NCBI RefSeq assembly: GCF_023715145.1
Contig: NZ_JAMBNP010000002.1
Span: 841,440 to 905,439 of the forward strand
From: Paenibacillus glycanilyticus
Lineage (GTDB): Bacteria > Bacillota > Bacilli > Paenibacillales > Paenibacillaceae
Direction of reading: 5' to 3'
DNA: 64,000 bases
Within the stretch, counting starts at the first letter, position 1; each line of letters begins with the position of its first letter. The notes under the pieces are model-generated. The model had not been told where the DNA came from and searched no databases. It saw only the letters and a program-made list of their open reading frames with translations. Below are positions 36,584 to 45,343 of the stretch, in pieces. The position numbers were made by a program, and so were the translations under genes.

Positions 36584-38098
36584 ATGACGGTACATAACGA
36601 AACCACAACAGCAAAGTTCATGGAGACGATCCGTAAAATTAAAAGCTACGAGGAAGCGCTTGGCGTCCTGTATTGGGATCTTCGGACCGGCGCGCCGCGC
36701 AAAGGGATGGACACCCGTTCTGAAGTCATCGGCGCCTTGTCCGGCGACATGTTCAAGCTGTCAACGTCGCGGGAGCTTGGCGAATATTTGAACGAGCTGG
36801 AGCAGCCTGCCGCTCAGGAGAAGCTCTCCGACATAGAGCGCAAGCTCGTCAGCGAAACTCGCAAGGACTATGATCGAAGCGTCAAAATTCCACCAAAGCT
36901 CTATCAGGAATACGTTGTGCTCGCTTCACAAGCAGAATCCAAGTGGGAGGAAGCCAAAGCGAATAACGACTATGCCAGCTTCCAGCCGCTGCTCGAGAAG
37001 GTTATTGATTACACGCAGCAATTTATTGATCTGTGGGGACCAAAGGCAACCCGCTATGATACCTTGCTTGACCAGTATGAACCAGGCATGACAACTGCCG
37101 AGCTGGACCGCGTGTTTGGCGGACTTCGAGAGCAGCTGGTACCGCTCGCTTCCGCGATTGCGGCATCCCCGCATCAGCCGGATACTTCTTTCCTGGGGCA
37201 AAAATATGACAAGCAGGCGCAGAAAGCGTTCAGCTTGTTTATTTTGAACCAGATGGGCTATAACTTCGAGGCTGGACGCCTGGATGAGAGTGTTCATCCA
37301 TTCGCAACGGGGCTTAACCCCGGCGATGTCCGCATCACAACCCGCTACTTGGAGGATGATGTGACAAGCGCTTTGTTCGGCACGATTCATGAAGGCGGAC
37401 ATGCCTTGTATGAACAAAATATTATGTCTGAACTGATCGGCACTACGCTATGCACCGGCACATCGATGGGCATCCACGAATCGCAATCCCGCTTCTGGGA
37501 AAATGTGATCGGCCGCAGCAAGCCGTTCTGGGAGCAGTACTTCGGCAAGCTGCAAGAAAAATTCCCTGGTCAGCTGGATGTATCCGCAGAACAATTCTAC
37601 CGCGGCATTAATGTCGTTCAGCCTTCCCTGATCCGGATTGAGGCGGATGAACTGACTTACAACCTGCACATTATTATTCGTTATGAGATCGAGAAGATGA
37701 TCTTTAATGAAGGAGCTAAAGCAGCGGATCTGCCGGCCATCTGGAATGACAAGTACAAGGAATACCTGGGCATCGTTCCTCCTTCCAATGCTGAAGGCGT
37801 GCTGCAGGATGTTCACTGGTCCGGCGGAGCGTTTGGCTACTTCCCGTCGTATTCGCTCGGCAATATGTACGCGGCTCAAATCGCTGACACGATGGAGCGG
37901 GAGCTGGACGGGTTCTGGAATCTGGTTGGACGGGGCGAGCTTCTTCCGATCAAGGAATGGCTGACAGAGCGGATCTATAAATACGGCAAGCTGAAGTCTC
38001 CGGCGGAGTTAATCCAAAGCGTAACCGGCAAGCCGCTGGATCCCCAGCATCTGGTCCACTATTTAGAGCGGAAGTATAAAGATATTTATAAGCTGTAA
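36584..38098 (+). CDS. M32 family metallocarboxypeptidase
   Basis: A 504-residue zinc carboxypeptidase of the thermostable carboxypeptidase Taq (M32) family, cytoplasmic. The active-site HEGGH is at 269-273 (with ALYE after it); the family-specific DVRITTRYLEDDVTSALFGT and GTSMGIHESQSRFWENVIGR are intact, as is HWSGGAFGYFPSYSLGNMYA near the C-terminus. ATG 36584 is chosen because AGGGAAGGTGG lies ahead of it; a GTG at 36572 is inside that site. It removes C-terminal residues from peptides in peptide recycling. Single gene with its own terminator. Confidence 0.93.
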   Translation: MTVHNETTTAKFMETIRKIKSYEEALGVLYWDLRTGAPRKGMDTRSEVIGALSGDMFKLSTSRELGEYLNELEQPAAQEKLSDIERKLVSETRKDYDRSVKIPPKLYQEYVVLASQAESKWEEAKANNDYASFQPLLEKVIDYTQQFIDLWGPKATRYDTLLDQYEPGMTTAELDRVFGGLREQLVPLASAIAASPHQPDTSFLGQKYDKQAQKAFSLFILNQMGYNFEAGRLDESVHPFATGLNPGDVRITTRYLEDDVTSALFGTIHEGGHALYEQNIMSELIGTTLCTGTSMGIHESQSRFWENVIGRSKPFWEQYFGKLQEKFPGQLDVSAEQFYRGINVVQPSLIRIEADELTYNLHIIIRYEIEKMIFNEGAKAADLPAIWNDKYKEYLGIVPPSNAEGVLQDVHWSGGAFGYFPSYSLGNMYAAQIADTMERELDGFWNLVGRGELLPIKEWLTERIYKYGKLKSPAELIQSVTGKPLDPQHLVHYLERKYKDIYKL

Positions 38099-38112
38099 GT
38101 TGTAAGAGTGTG

Positions 38113-38146
38113 GCGCCGCAGGAGATTGTTCCTGCGGCGCTTTTTC
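38113..38146 (+). terminator. Terminator of the M32 carboxypeptidase gene
   Basis: A perfect 11-bp GC-rich stem (GCGCCGCAGGA 38113-38123 with TCCTGCGGCGC 38130-38140) followed by TTTTTC, 15 bp after the stop codon. Confidence 0.92.
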
Positions 38147-38168
38147 TATGCCGCAGCATGGAAATTAA

Positions 38169-38358
38169 CTGCTAATCGCGCACGGCATGCCCTCTAATCA
38201 CCTCGAACCAAGCTGTAACAGGGGAATTGCCTGCTATTAATGCACGACAAGCCATCCAAGTACCTCGGAGTAAGTTGTAACACGGAAAATACCTGCTAAT
38301 CGCGCATGTGATGACCTCTAATCACCTCGAACCAAGCCAGCTGCAGCAAGGAAAATAC
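38169..38358. repeat. Three tandem degenerate copies of a 62-bp noncoding repeat
   Basis: Units A 38169-38230 (62 bp), B 38231-38292 (62 bp) and C 38293-38358 (66 bp). Each starts CTGCTA and shares blocks: TAATCGCGCA and CTCTAATCACCTCGAACCAA are identical in A and C; GTTGTAACA/CTGTAACA and GGAAAATAC recur in B with A or C. A fourth CTG follows at 38359. No open frame fits. It fills most of the 388-bp gap between the carboxypeptidase and the ABC importer. Confidence 0.8.
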
Positions 38359-38486
38359 CTGTTCATAAACATTTGGCTTTAACAGGACATTTGGCGGCAT
38401 GATTATAGTTCGGAATTCACCCTATGCTAGGCTCCTGCATAGGCTATTGTACTTACTTTACTTAAGTATTAACGGGAGGTTTACAA

Positions 38487-39497
38487 ATGAAGAGAAAGCT
38501 ATGGCTGTCGCTGCTCCTCATTGTGGCGCTGACGACAACGGCCGCGCTCGCCGGCTGCGGCAAGGGAGGCTCGGAGAAAACAAGGCTGACCATCGGCGAA
38601 GTAACGCGGTCAGTTTTCTATGCTCCGCAATATGTGGCTCTGGAGAAGGGCTTCTTCGCCGATGAAGGGCTTGACGTCACACTGACTACTACGGCAGGCG
38701 GAGACAAAACGATGACCGCACTGCTGTCCAACACGATTGACGTGGCGCTTGTCGGTTCGGAGACGTCGATCTATGTGTACCAGCAAGGCTCGGATGATCC
38801 GGTCATCAACTTTGCTCAAGTCACGCAAACCGACGGCACGTTCCTGGTTGCGCGCAATGATGAGAACTTTGATTGGAACAACCTGAAAGGCTCGACTTTC
38901 CTTGGTCAAAGGAAAGGCGGCATGCCGCAGATGGCAGGCGAATTCACGCTGAAGAAGCATGACATTAACCCGCAGGCGGACCTGGAGCTGATTCAGAACG
39001 TTGATTTTGCCAATATCGCACCGGCCTTTGCGTCCGGTACAGGCGACTATGTTCAATTGTTTGAACCTACGGCATCCGTGTTCGAGAAACAAGGCACCGG
39101 CAAGGTTGTAGCATCGTTTGGCGTAGAGAGCGGGCATTTGCCTTATACCGTCTTTATGGCGAAGCAAAGCTATATCAAGAAAAATACAGCTGTCGTCCAA
39201 TCGTTTACCGATGCCATTCACCGCGCTCAAATCTGGGTACAGGAAAATGACGCTGCCGCAATTGCCGATGTTGTTGCACCTTACTTCGAAAACGTGGATA
39301 AAGACATTCTCATCAGCTCCATTGACCGTTATAAGCAGCAAGGCTCTTATGCAACCGATCCGGTTATTGACGAAGGGGAATGGAATAACCTGCTTGACGT
39401 GATGACCTCGGCAGGCGAGCTCCAAGAACGTACGGAGCACAGCGCTATCGTCGATAACAGCTTTGCAGAAAAAGCAATTGATGACGTAAAAAAATAA
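38487..39497 (+). CDS. ABC transporter substrate-binding lipoprotein (NMT1/SsuA type)
   Basis: A 336-residue lipoprotein: signal peptide with lipobox LAGC, lipidated C24. The mature part is an NMT1/THI5-like binding protein (LTIGEVTRSVFYAPQYVALE, EKGFFADEGLDVTL, then GGDKTMTALLSNTIDVALVG). This group binds sulfonates, nitrate, or thiamine pyrimidine precursors; the ligand cannot be read. First gene of an SBP-ATPase-permease operon. GGGAGG lies 8 nt upstream of ATG. No riboswitch or recognised operator was found upstream; a CCTATGC/GCATAGG hairpin at about 38420-38443 and the palindrome TACTTAAGTA at 38459 lie in the leader. Confidence 0.9.
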   Translation: MKRKLWLSLLLIVALTTTAALAGCGKGGSEKTRLTIGEVTRSVFYAPQYVALEKGFFADEGLDVTLTTTAGGDKTMTALLSNTIDVALVGSETSIYVYQQGSDDPVINFAQVTQTDGTFLVARNDENFDWNNLKGSTFLGQRKGGMPQMAGEFTLKKHDINPQADLELIQNVDFANIAPAFASGTGDYVQLFEPTASVFEKQGTGKVVASFGVESGHLPYTVFMAKQSYIKKNTAVVQSFTDAIHRAQIWVQENDAAAIADVVAPYFENVDKDILISSIDRYKQQGSYATDPVIDEGEWNNLLDVMTSAGELQERTEHSAIVDNSFAEKAIDDVKK

Positions 39498-39525
39498 GCT
39501 ATTCCTTACCGAGCAAGAATTAATA

Positions 39526-39558
39526 CAAACGAGCCTTGTAATATGGGCCGTTTGTTTT
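39526..39558 (+). terminator. Intra-operon attenuator-like hairpin after the binding-protein gene
   Basis: CAAACGAGCC (39526-39535) pairs with GGGCCGTTTG (39545-39554), one bulge, followed by TTTTC. It stands between the binding-protein and ATPase genes, so partial termination would give excess binding protein, as is common for ABC importers. Confidence 0.6.
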
Positions 39559-39573
39559 CAGGAGGGATTTTCG

Positions 39574-40368
39574 ATGGCTGGCGAAGATAATCGGCTGGAG
39601 CTAAAGGACGTCTCCCATGTCTACGTGAACGAGAAGGGTGCATCCTTGGCCGTCGAGAAGTTGAATTTGACGGTTCGGCGCGGTGAGTTCGTCAGCCTCG
39701 TCGGTCCGAGCGGCTGCGGCAAAACAACGATTCTTAGCATGCTCGCTGGTTTAATGCCTCCAACCGGAGGACAGGTGCTCCTTGCGGGAGCGCCTGTTCT
39801 TGGTCCTTCCAGGCTGGTCGGCTATATGCTGCAGCAGGATTTCCTGTTTCCGTGGCGGACGATCCGGGATAACGCGGCAATCGGGCTGGAGATCAATGGC
39901 GGGAAGAATGCTGCCGCGTTGAAGGAAGTTGACCGCCTGCTGACGGAGCTGGGCCTGCCGGGTTCGGGCAGCAAGTATCCGCATGAGCTTTCCGGCGGCA
40001 TGCGGCAGCGCGTGGCATTGGCGCGCATGCTGGCTACCAATCCGGAAGTCATGCTGCTGGATGAACCTTTTTCCGCGCTGGATCTTCACATCAAGCTTCA
40101 GCTTGAGGACTTGGTTGATGAAACGCTGAAGCGCCTTGGCAAAACAGCCGTTCTTGTGACGCATGACCTGGCTGAAGCAGCAGCTATGAGCGACCGTGTC
40201 ATTGTGCTTGCCGCTAATCCGGGCAGAATTGTGAAGGAGCTGGTCATACCGGATGAGATCCGGAAGGCAACTCCCATGGAGGCGCGCAAGCTGCCGGGCT
40301 TCCAGGATGTATTCGATCAGCTGTGGGCAGAGCTTAACCGGGCAGAAGGGGGAGGCGGGCATGCCTAA
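39574..40368 (+). CDS. ABC transporter ATP-binding protein (SsuB/TauB-like)
   Basis: A 264-residue ATPase. Walker A GPSGCGKTT, Q-loop in MLQQDFLFPWRTI, signature LSGGMRQRVALARML, Walker B VMLLDEPFSALD and H-loop VTHDLAEA are complete. The Q-loop and signature style match the sulfonate/nitrate/taurine importer class and fit the NMT1-like binding protein. Eight-nt overlap with the permease gene. GGAGGG lies upstream of the ATG. Confidence 0.93.
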   Translation: MAGEDNRLELKDVSHVYVNEKGASLAVEKLNLTVRRGEFVSLVGPSGCGKTTILSMLAGLMPPTGGQVLLAGAPVLGPSRLVGYMLQQDFLFPWRTIRDNAAIGLEINGGKNAAALKEVDRLLTELGLPGSGSKYPHELSGGMRQRVALARMLATNPEVMLLDEPFSALDLHIKLQLEDLVDETLKRLGKTAVLVTHDLAEAAAMSDRVIVLAANPGRIVKELVIPDEIRKATPMEARKLPGFQDVFDQLWAELNRAEGGGGHA

Positions 40369-41227
40369 GAATGAACATTCCTATAAGAAGGCTTTATTAT
40401 CCGGCTTGCAGGAAGACCGCGAGAGCGGAATGAAGGAGCTTCATGCGCAATACAAGCAGAAGGCCAGACGGATTACGGCAGCGGTCGGGACAACGCAGTT
40501 CACGATATTATTGCTGTTCCTCGCTCTTTGGGAAGCGGCAGGCAGACAGAAATGGATTGATCCGCTGCTGTTCAGTTATCCGACGAAAATTGTCAATCAG
40601 CTGTGGAATTCGATGGCGGACGGCTCGATCTGGCCCCATATCGGAATGACCGTGTCCGAGACGATTATCGGTTTTATCCTCGGTACCTTGGTCGGAACAG
40701 GTCTTGCGGCGTTATTATGGTGGTTTCCTTTTTTGTCGAGGGTGCTGGATCCTTATCTGGTTGTGCTCAACAGCATGCCGAAGGTGGCGCTTGGTCCGCT
40801 CTTTATCGTGAGTCTCGGACCGGGCTTTAATTCGATTGTGGCGGTAACCTTGTCCATAACGGTTATTATCACAACGATTAATATATACAACCGGTTCATT
40901 GAGATCGAGGCCGGTTATATCAAGGTTGTCCGGCTGTTTGGCGCGAGCAGGGCGCAGCTGTTCCGGCTTGTTATTTTGCCCGCATCGTTTCCGGTCATTA
41001 TTTCCGCGCTGAAGGTCAATGTGGGCCTTGCCTGGATCGGAGTAATTGTCGGCGAATTCCTGGTCGCGAAGCTTGGACTCGGCTACTTGATGATATACGG
41101 GTTCCAGGTGTTCAATTTCACCCTTGTCTTGTCAACATTGATCGTCATTGCCGTCGTCGCAACGATTATGTATCAGCTTGTGGCAATATTGGAACGCAAG
41201 TTGACGTCAGGCTGGCGGGAGCGTTAG
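40361..41227 (+). CDS. ABC transporter permease (SsuC/TauC-like)
   Basis: A 288-residue inner-membrane permease of the BPD type with about six membrane helices after a charged N-terminus of roughly 50 residues (longer than usual). The coupling EAA-like loop is GYIKVVRLFGASRAQLFRLV followed by ILPASFPVI. ATG 40361 has GGGGGAGG directly upstream and overlaps the ATPase gene by 8 nt, so translation is coupled. Longer readings start inside the ATPase gene without support. Works as a homodimer with the ATPase; substrate undefined. Confidence 0.92.
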   Translation: MPKNEHSYKKALLSGLQEDRESGMKELHAQYKQKARRITAAVGTTQFTILLLFLALWEAAGRQKWIDPLLFSYPTKIVNQLWNSMADGSIWPHIGMTVSETIIGFILGTLVGTGLAALLWWFPFLSRVLDPYLVVLNSMPKVALGPLFIVSLGPGFNSIVAVTLSITVIITTINIYNRFIEIEAGYIKVVRLFGASRAQLFRLVILPASFPVIISALKVNVGLAWIGVIVGEFLVAKLGLGYLMIYGFQVFNFTLVLSTLIVIAVVATIMYQLVAILERKLTSGWRER

Positions 41228-41265
41228 GATAATCGTATGAAACTATCCGAACGTGAGGGAAATAA

Positions 41266-42234
41266 GTGGGCATTCGCATTATCAAAACAGCATTAGCAGC
41301 CATTATCGCCATTTATTCGGCCGCATATTTAAATTTGGAACCACCTCTTGGTGCGGGTATACTTGCTATTCTCGGTGTAGAAGTCAGCCGGATGAAAGGG
41401 CTGAAGAGCGCTGTCCAGCGTTTCGTTGCTTCTTCGCTGGGACTTTTTTTTGCCTCATTGGTATTTACAATCTTTGGCTTTCATATTTGGGTAGTGGCGT
41501 TATTTATCCTGATGACTTTCCCGGTGCTCGCAAGATTTCAATTAAAGGACGGAATCGTAACAAGCGCGGTTATCGTGTTCCAGCTGTTTAATCATGGCGA
41601 AGTCACGGTTGACGTCTTGGAAAATGAAGTGCTTCTCATGATTTGCGGCTTTGGCTGGGCGACGATCATCAACTTCATCTACATGCCGAAGGATCAGCAT
41701 CTGCTTGAGTCGACCAAAGCCTCCGTGGAACGGTTATTCGGGGTGATTTTTACCGAGATGGCCTTAACCCTGCGGAACCCGTCCCATATCTGGAACGGAA
41801 GCGAGCTGCTGGAGGTTCATAGCATTATAGACGAAGGCGCGCGGCGGGCGGTATTGAATAAAGAAAACCGTTTATTCGGCCAGGAGCATTATTGGTCCAC
41901 TTACTTCGAGATGCGGCGTCTTCAGCTTGAGTCGGTGCAGGCTATGCTGGAGGAGCTTGCGCTCGTCTACGAGAAGCTGCCTCAGAACGAACCGCTTGCG
42001 GAGATCCTGGAGCTGTTGACCGAAGAAGTGAAGTCCGATGTATACCGCGGCATTACGGAGCATCGCTTGTCCGATCTGAAAGAGATGTACCGGTCGATGG
42101 AGCTTCCGCGTACGCGGGATGAATTCGAGGTTCGTGCCGCCATTCTCAAGATGAGGATGGAGCTCGAAAGATATTTGGCCATTGCCAAACGATTAAAGAA
42201 AAGAAATGTCATGTTAGACAAAGCGGAGCCATAA
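41266..42234 (+). CDS. Aromatic acid exporter family (YqjA/DUF939-like) membrane protein
   Basis: A 322-residue protein with about four or five N-terminal membrane segments (TALAAIIAIYSAAYL, PPLGAGILAILGVEV, FVASSLGLFFASLVFTIFG, WVVALFILMTFPVLA, EVLLMICGFGWATIINFIY) and a long C-terminal helical cytoplasmic domain (about 150-322), as in ArAE_1 proteins. Named for efflux of aromatic acids, but most Bacillales members are untested. GTG 41266 is used; GTGAGGGA lies upstream. It begins 38 bp after the permease and may be read from the same transcript. Confidence 0.85.
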   Translation: MGIRIIKTALAAIIAIYSAAYLNLEPPLGAGILAILGVEVSRMKGLKSAVQRFVASSLGLFFASLVFTIFGFHIWVVALFILMTFPVLARFQLKDGIVTSAVIVFQLFNHGEVTVDVLENEVLLMICGFGWATIINFIYMPKDQHLLESTKASVERLFGVIFTEMALTLRNPSHIWNGSELLEVHSIIDEGARRAVLNKENRLFGQEHYWSTYFEMRRLQLESVQAMLEELALVYEKLPQNEPLAEILELLTEEVKSDVYRGITEHRLSDLKEMYRSMELPRTRDEFEVRAAILKMRMELERYLAIAKRLKKRNVMLDKAEP

Positions 42235-42340
42235 AATAAACAGGGAAAAAATTCGTGGCGGCGCGGGAAAGATTCAGTCACCCTAGACGAATGACCTGCA
42301 TACACTTTAAATGAATGATTGTATGGAGGAGGTTAAATCG

Positions 42341-42898
42341 ATGACATTTGCAGATAAACAGCTTCAAGGTAGAGAGATTATAACGAAAGCTGTCTGCGGG
42401 AAAGGTCGTAAGTTTTCCACTGTCTCTCATACCGTAACACCGCCTCATCACCCGACCAGCATATTGGGTGCGTGGGTTATCAACCACCAATATGAAGCGG
42501 TTCGATCGGGCGACGGAATTGAGGTAATTGGTACTTACGATCTCAACATTTGGTATTCGTATAGCAAAAACTCGCAAACCGACGTAGCAAAAGAAACCGT
42601 ACATTATGTTGAGCATGTGCCTCTTGCGTACCTGGATCCGAAGCATCGGTCTTCTACGGAAGAAGTTTCTGCCGATTGCATTCAAGAGCCAAATTGCATT
42701 GAAGCTAACATCTCATCAAGCGGTTCAGGCGTTGTCGTTCGCGTTGAGCGCGAGTTTTCGGTTGAAATGATCGCCGAGACAAAAGTATGGGTAGCCTGCT
42801 TCCCGGGCGGCTACGATGACGGCAAAGAACTTGAGTTCGGTCTCGGCGACGGTGACTACGAGGATCTGGATCCCGACTTACTGGACGACGATCTGTAA
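42341..42898 (+). CDS. cotE: Outer spore coat morphogenetic protein CotE
   Basis: A 185-residue CotE homolog, which recruits outer-coat proteins around the forespore. Recognisable blocks in order: GREIITKAVCGKGRKFSTVS, HHPTSILGAWVINHQYEA, YDLNIWYSYSKNSQTDVAKE, EREFSVEMIAETKVWV, and an acidic C-terminus ending DPDLLDDDL. These match B. subtilis CotE block for block. ATG 42341 follows GGAGGAGG by 8 nt; an ATG at 42311 is inside the leader. In B. subtilis cotE directly precedes mutS; here three spore-surface type genes lie between. Terminator downstream. Confidence 0.95.
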   Translation: MTFADKQLQGREIITKAVCGKGRKFSTVSHTVTPPHHPTSILGAWVINHQYEAVRSGDGIEVIGTYDLNIWYSYSKNSQTDVAKETVHYVEHVPLAYLDPKHRSSTEEVSADCIQEPNCIEANISSSGSGVVVRVEREFSVEMIAETKVWVACFPGGYDDGKELEFGLGDGDYEDLDPDLLDDDL

Positions 42899-42955
42899 GC
42901 CGGAAGCACTTATCCGCTTCTGTACTGTAAGATATGCCGCTAAGGCGGCAAATTC

Positions 42956-42977
42956 GAGGGCGAAAGCCCTCTTTTTG
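42956..42977 (+). terminator. Terminator of cotE
   Basis: GAGGGC (42956-42961), tetraloop GAAA, GCCCTC (42966-42971), then TTTTT. Confidence 0.92.
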
Positions 42978-43050
42978 TTTAATTCCTAACATTTGGGCAT
43001 TTGCCTCGCGAGAGAGGGACGGCAGATAAAATGTAGAAGAAGGTGGCGGT

Positions 43051-44259
43051 ATGGCTGGCAATCGGCTGGACCGGCCGGAGAAGCAGATAGAAGCAGAACT
43101 GACCGATCAGGAAATGCGGGCCAGGTGGCAACGCGCTGGTCTTTATCGCGAGATGCAGGAGGATGAGCGGTTATATCGCGTTAGCGCAGCAGATCTTGCG
43201 TTTGCGGAGCTGAAGCGGATTAACCGGAACGGACGGCCGTTAAGCGGTGCTGAACCGATTGCAGCTTCAGCAGGAGGCGTTGCGCCAGATTGGCCGCTTG
43301 ATCCCGTGCTCCGCCGGGTAATTCGCAGGGCAATCGCCGGGCTGTATGCGGTTGGCATCGATATAGGCGATGCGGATGTTGCTCTTGGCACCGACGGACG
43401 CGTGTCAATGAGAGGGGCACGGAGGAGAAGGCTAGCTCCTTTGCAAATGCCGGAGGCTGAGGTGCTTCAGCAGGATGCGAAGCTGCTTATCGGTGCGGAT
43501 CCGGAGTTCGTGCTGATCCGGCCGGACGGCAAGGTGGCCCCGGCCTCCCGGTATTTGGGGGAAGGCGTCGGCGGGGCAGCAGGCAGCGACGCCATGCTGG
43601 TTGGGCGGCGGCTGGTATATCCCGTCGCCGAGCTCAGGCCTGAGCCGGCCGAGGGTCCGGCCGGGCTCACGGCCAACATCCGGCGGCTGTTGCTTCGCGC
43701 CGCCGGGCTTGTCCGCGACCCAAGCCTCCGCTGGGCCGCGGGTGCCATGCCCGTGCCGGGGCTTGCGCTCGGCGGGCACATCCATCTCAGCGGCGTACGG
43801 CTGACGCCGCGCCTCCTGAGACTGCTCGACAGCTACGCGGCGTTCCCGCTGGCGCTTGTCGAGGACCCCGCCGGCCGCGGGCGGCGCCCCCGCTACGGCG
43901 TCCTTGGCGATTACCGCCAGCAGCCGCATGGCGGCTTCGAATACCGGACGCTGCCGAGCTGGCTCGTGTCGCCGGCAGCGACCAAAGCCGCCTTCGCGCT
44001 TGCTCTCCTCTGCGCGCGCGAGGCGGATGCGCTGGATGACATACCGGCTCTTGACGAGCGGTATGTCGCCGCTTACTACGCCGGCGACCGCGCGGAGCTC
44101 GCCGGCTGCCTGGAGCGCATAGCCGCCGCGATGTCGGCGACTGCAAGCTATGCCGCGCTGGCGCCCTATATCGAGCCTTTGCTCGATGCGGCGCGGCGCG
44201 GCGCAACCTGGGATGAGCGGGCTGACATCCGCGTCAAATGGCGCATTCCGCGCTCGTAG
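43051..44259 (+). CDS. Putative amidoligase (COOH-NH2 ligase, phage-type) domain protein
   Basis: A 402-residue protein. After about 145 N-terminal residues of variable sequence comes the amidoligase-type domain: LLIGADPEFVLIRPDGKVAP, YPVAELRPEPAEGP, LGGHIHLSG, RRPRYGVLGDYRQQPHGGFE and EYRTLPSWLVSP, which match the phage phiEco32-like COOH-NH2 ligase group of the ATP-grasp/glutamine-synthetase-like fold. Related proteins are expected to form amide bonds on peptides; a role on spore-coat proteins is inferred only from the cotE neighbour. From about 43600 to 44250 the DNA is visibly much richer in G and C than its neighbours. GAAGGTGG precedes the ATG. Confidence 0.75.
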   Translation: MAGNRLDRPEKQIEAELTDQEMRARWQRAGLYREMQEDERLYRVSAADLAFAELKRINRNGRPLSGAEPIAASAGGVAPDWPLDPVLRRVIRRAIAGLYAVGIDIGDADVALGTDGRVSMRGARRRRLAPLQMPEAEVLQQDAKLLIGADPEFVLIRPDGKVAPASRYLGEGVGGAAGSDAMLVGRRLVYPVAELRPEPAEGPAGLTANIRRLLLRAAGLVRDPSLRWAAGAMPVPGLALGGHIHLSGVRLTPRLLRLLDSYAAFPLALVEDPAGRGRRPRYGVLGDYRQQPHGGFEYRTLPSWLVSPAATKAAFALALLCAREADALDDIPALDERYVAAYYAGDRAELAGCLERIAAAMSATASYAALAPYIEPLLDAARRGATWDERADIRVKWRIPRS

Positions 44260-44300
44260 CTCCTAATGTTAGCTTCACTGCTTTCCCATACCCCAAACGA

Positions 44301-44334
44301 CGGCTGCGCCTCACTAGGAAGGCGCAGCCGTTTA
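44301..44334. terminator. Hairpin between converging amidoligase and cgeB-like genes
   Basis: A perfect 10-bp stem, CGGCTGCGCC (44301-44310) with GGCGCAGCCG (44321-44330). T tracts are short on both strands (TTTA on plus, TCGTTT on minus). It abuts the stop codon of the minus-strand gene. Confidence 0.65.
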
Positions 44335-45321
44335 CGCTTGCTCTTTAATAATGCCGTGCTTCTTCAACGCTTCAAGCATGCTGCGCGCCCGCTCGGTGTA
44401 GGAATGCCGTTCAATGGCAAGCCGTCCGTTTTTTCTGGCCTGCTCCCGTTCCTTCGGGTTAGCCAGGTAATGCCGGACCAGCCGCAATGTCTCTTGCGGG
44501 GAAGACGAGAGGGCGGCATCCCTGCCAGACTTCAGGAGCTTTCTCACTCCGCTTGTGCTGCAGGTGAGCAAAAATCCGCCGGAGCCGACGATTTCATAAG
44601 TCCGCTGTGTCGCCATATCCCTGTAATTCTGCAGCCCAAGCATTATTTTGGCGGAGCTGTAGACCTGATTGGCATTTTTGTAGGCGATCGGTTTCTTGAT
44701 TGAACGGGCAGGCAGAGAACGGCCGAGATAAGGCTTCATCAGATGCCAATTACGACCGTAGAAATGAATCCGGTAGCCCGCTTTGAGAAGAGGTTTGATC
44801 AAAATGTCAATCGCTTTGCGGCGATAATGACGCGGGTAACGCTTCAACACGTCGGGATACGCATTGGCGACAACCGCGATATCGGCTTTGTATTTTTGAA
44901 CGGGAGAAACGCGGTGATGGACATTGGGATGAAAAGCGAAGTCCATGTAATCGCTCGCATAGCCCATAATTCGGAAGGTTTGGACGGTCTTGGCCGAAAT
45001 GGTGAACACATAATCCGGCTTCATTCGCTCTATTAAGGGGATGGTGAATACTTCCGTAAAATTGGGATCCTCTGTCGACCAATAGATAAGCGGAATCCCG
45101 TATTCGGTCGCCAGAGTGCGGATGAGCAATTGCTTGGCGGGCGTATGGTCATAACCCCAGCCGACATAGAGAAGCAGATCGGGCTTCCAATCCTGGATCT
45201 GGCTGATGATTGAGCTTCGGATAACGGGACCGGATATCCTTACTTCATGTCCCAAATCCCTGAGTCCGTCCGGAAGACCGTACCGCCAAATCCCTCCTCG
45301 TTCCAGAAAAAGTATCCTCAT
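44332..45321 (-). CDS. CgeB-like glycosyltransferase (downstream copy)
   Basis: A 329-residue cytoplasmic protein of the CgeB/glycosyltransferase-4-like group: MRILFLERGGIWRYGLPDGL start, PLIYWSTEDPNFTEVFTIPL, IAVVANAYPDVLKRYP, and C-terminal QRTYEIVGSGGFLLTCSTSG with the E of the E-x-x-x-x-G nucleotide-sugar motif, then HSYTERARSMLEAL. CgeB in B. subtilis acts in maturation of the spore crust polysaccharide. The start is the second in-frame ATG (45321), with GAGAAGGTGA 5 nt upstream. It is 22 bp downstream of its paralog, with which it shares YWSTEDP and QRTYEI blocks: a tandem duplication. Confidence 0.85.
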   Translation of the reverse strand: MRILFLERGGIWRYGLPDGLRDLGHEVRISGPVIRSSIISQIQDWKPDLLLYVGWGYDHTPAKQLLIRTLATEYGIPLIYWSTEDPNFTEVFTIPLIERMKPDYVFTISAKTVQTFRIMGYASDYMDFAFHPNVHHRVSPVQKYKADIAVVANAYPDVLKRYPRHYRRKAIDILIKPLLKAGYRIHFYGRNWHLMKPYLGRSLPARSIKKPIAYKNANQVYSSAKIMLGLQNYRDMATQRTYEIVGSGGFLLTCSTSGVRKLLKSGRDAALSSSPQETLRLVRHYLANPKEREQARKNGRLAIERHSYTERARSMLEALKKHGIIKEQA

Positions 45322-45343
45322 GCGGCTCACCTTCTCTCCATTA

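Noticed and set aside
38169..38358. CRISPR-like array
   Set aside because: Units are adjacent, degenerate over their whole length and have no conserved repeat-spacer pattern; no cas genes are present.
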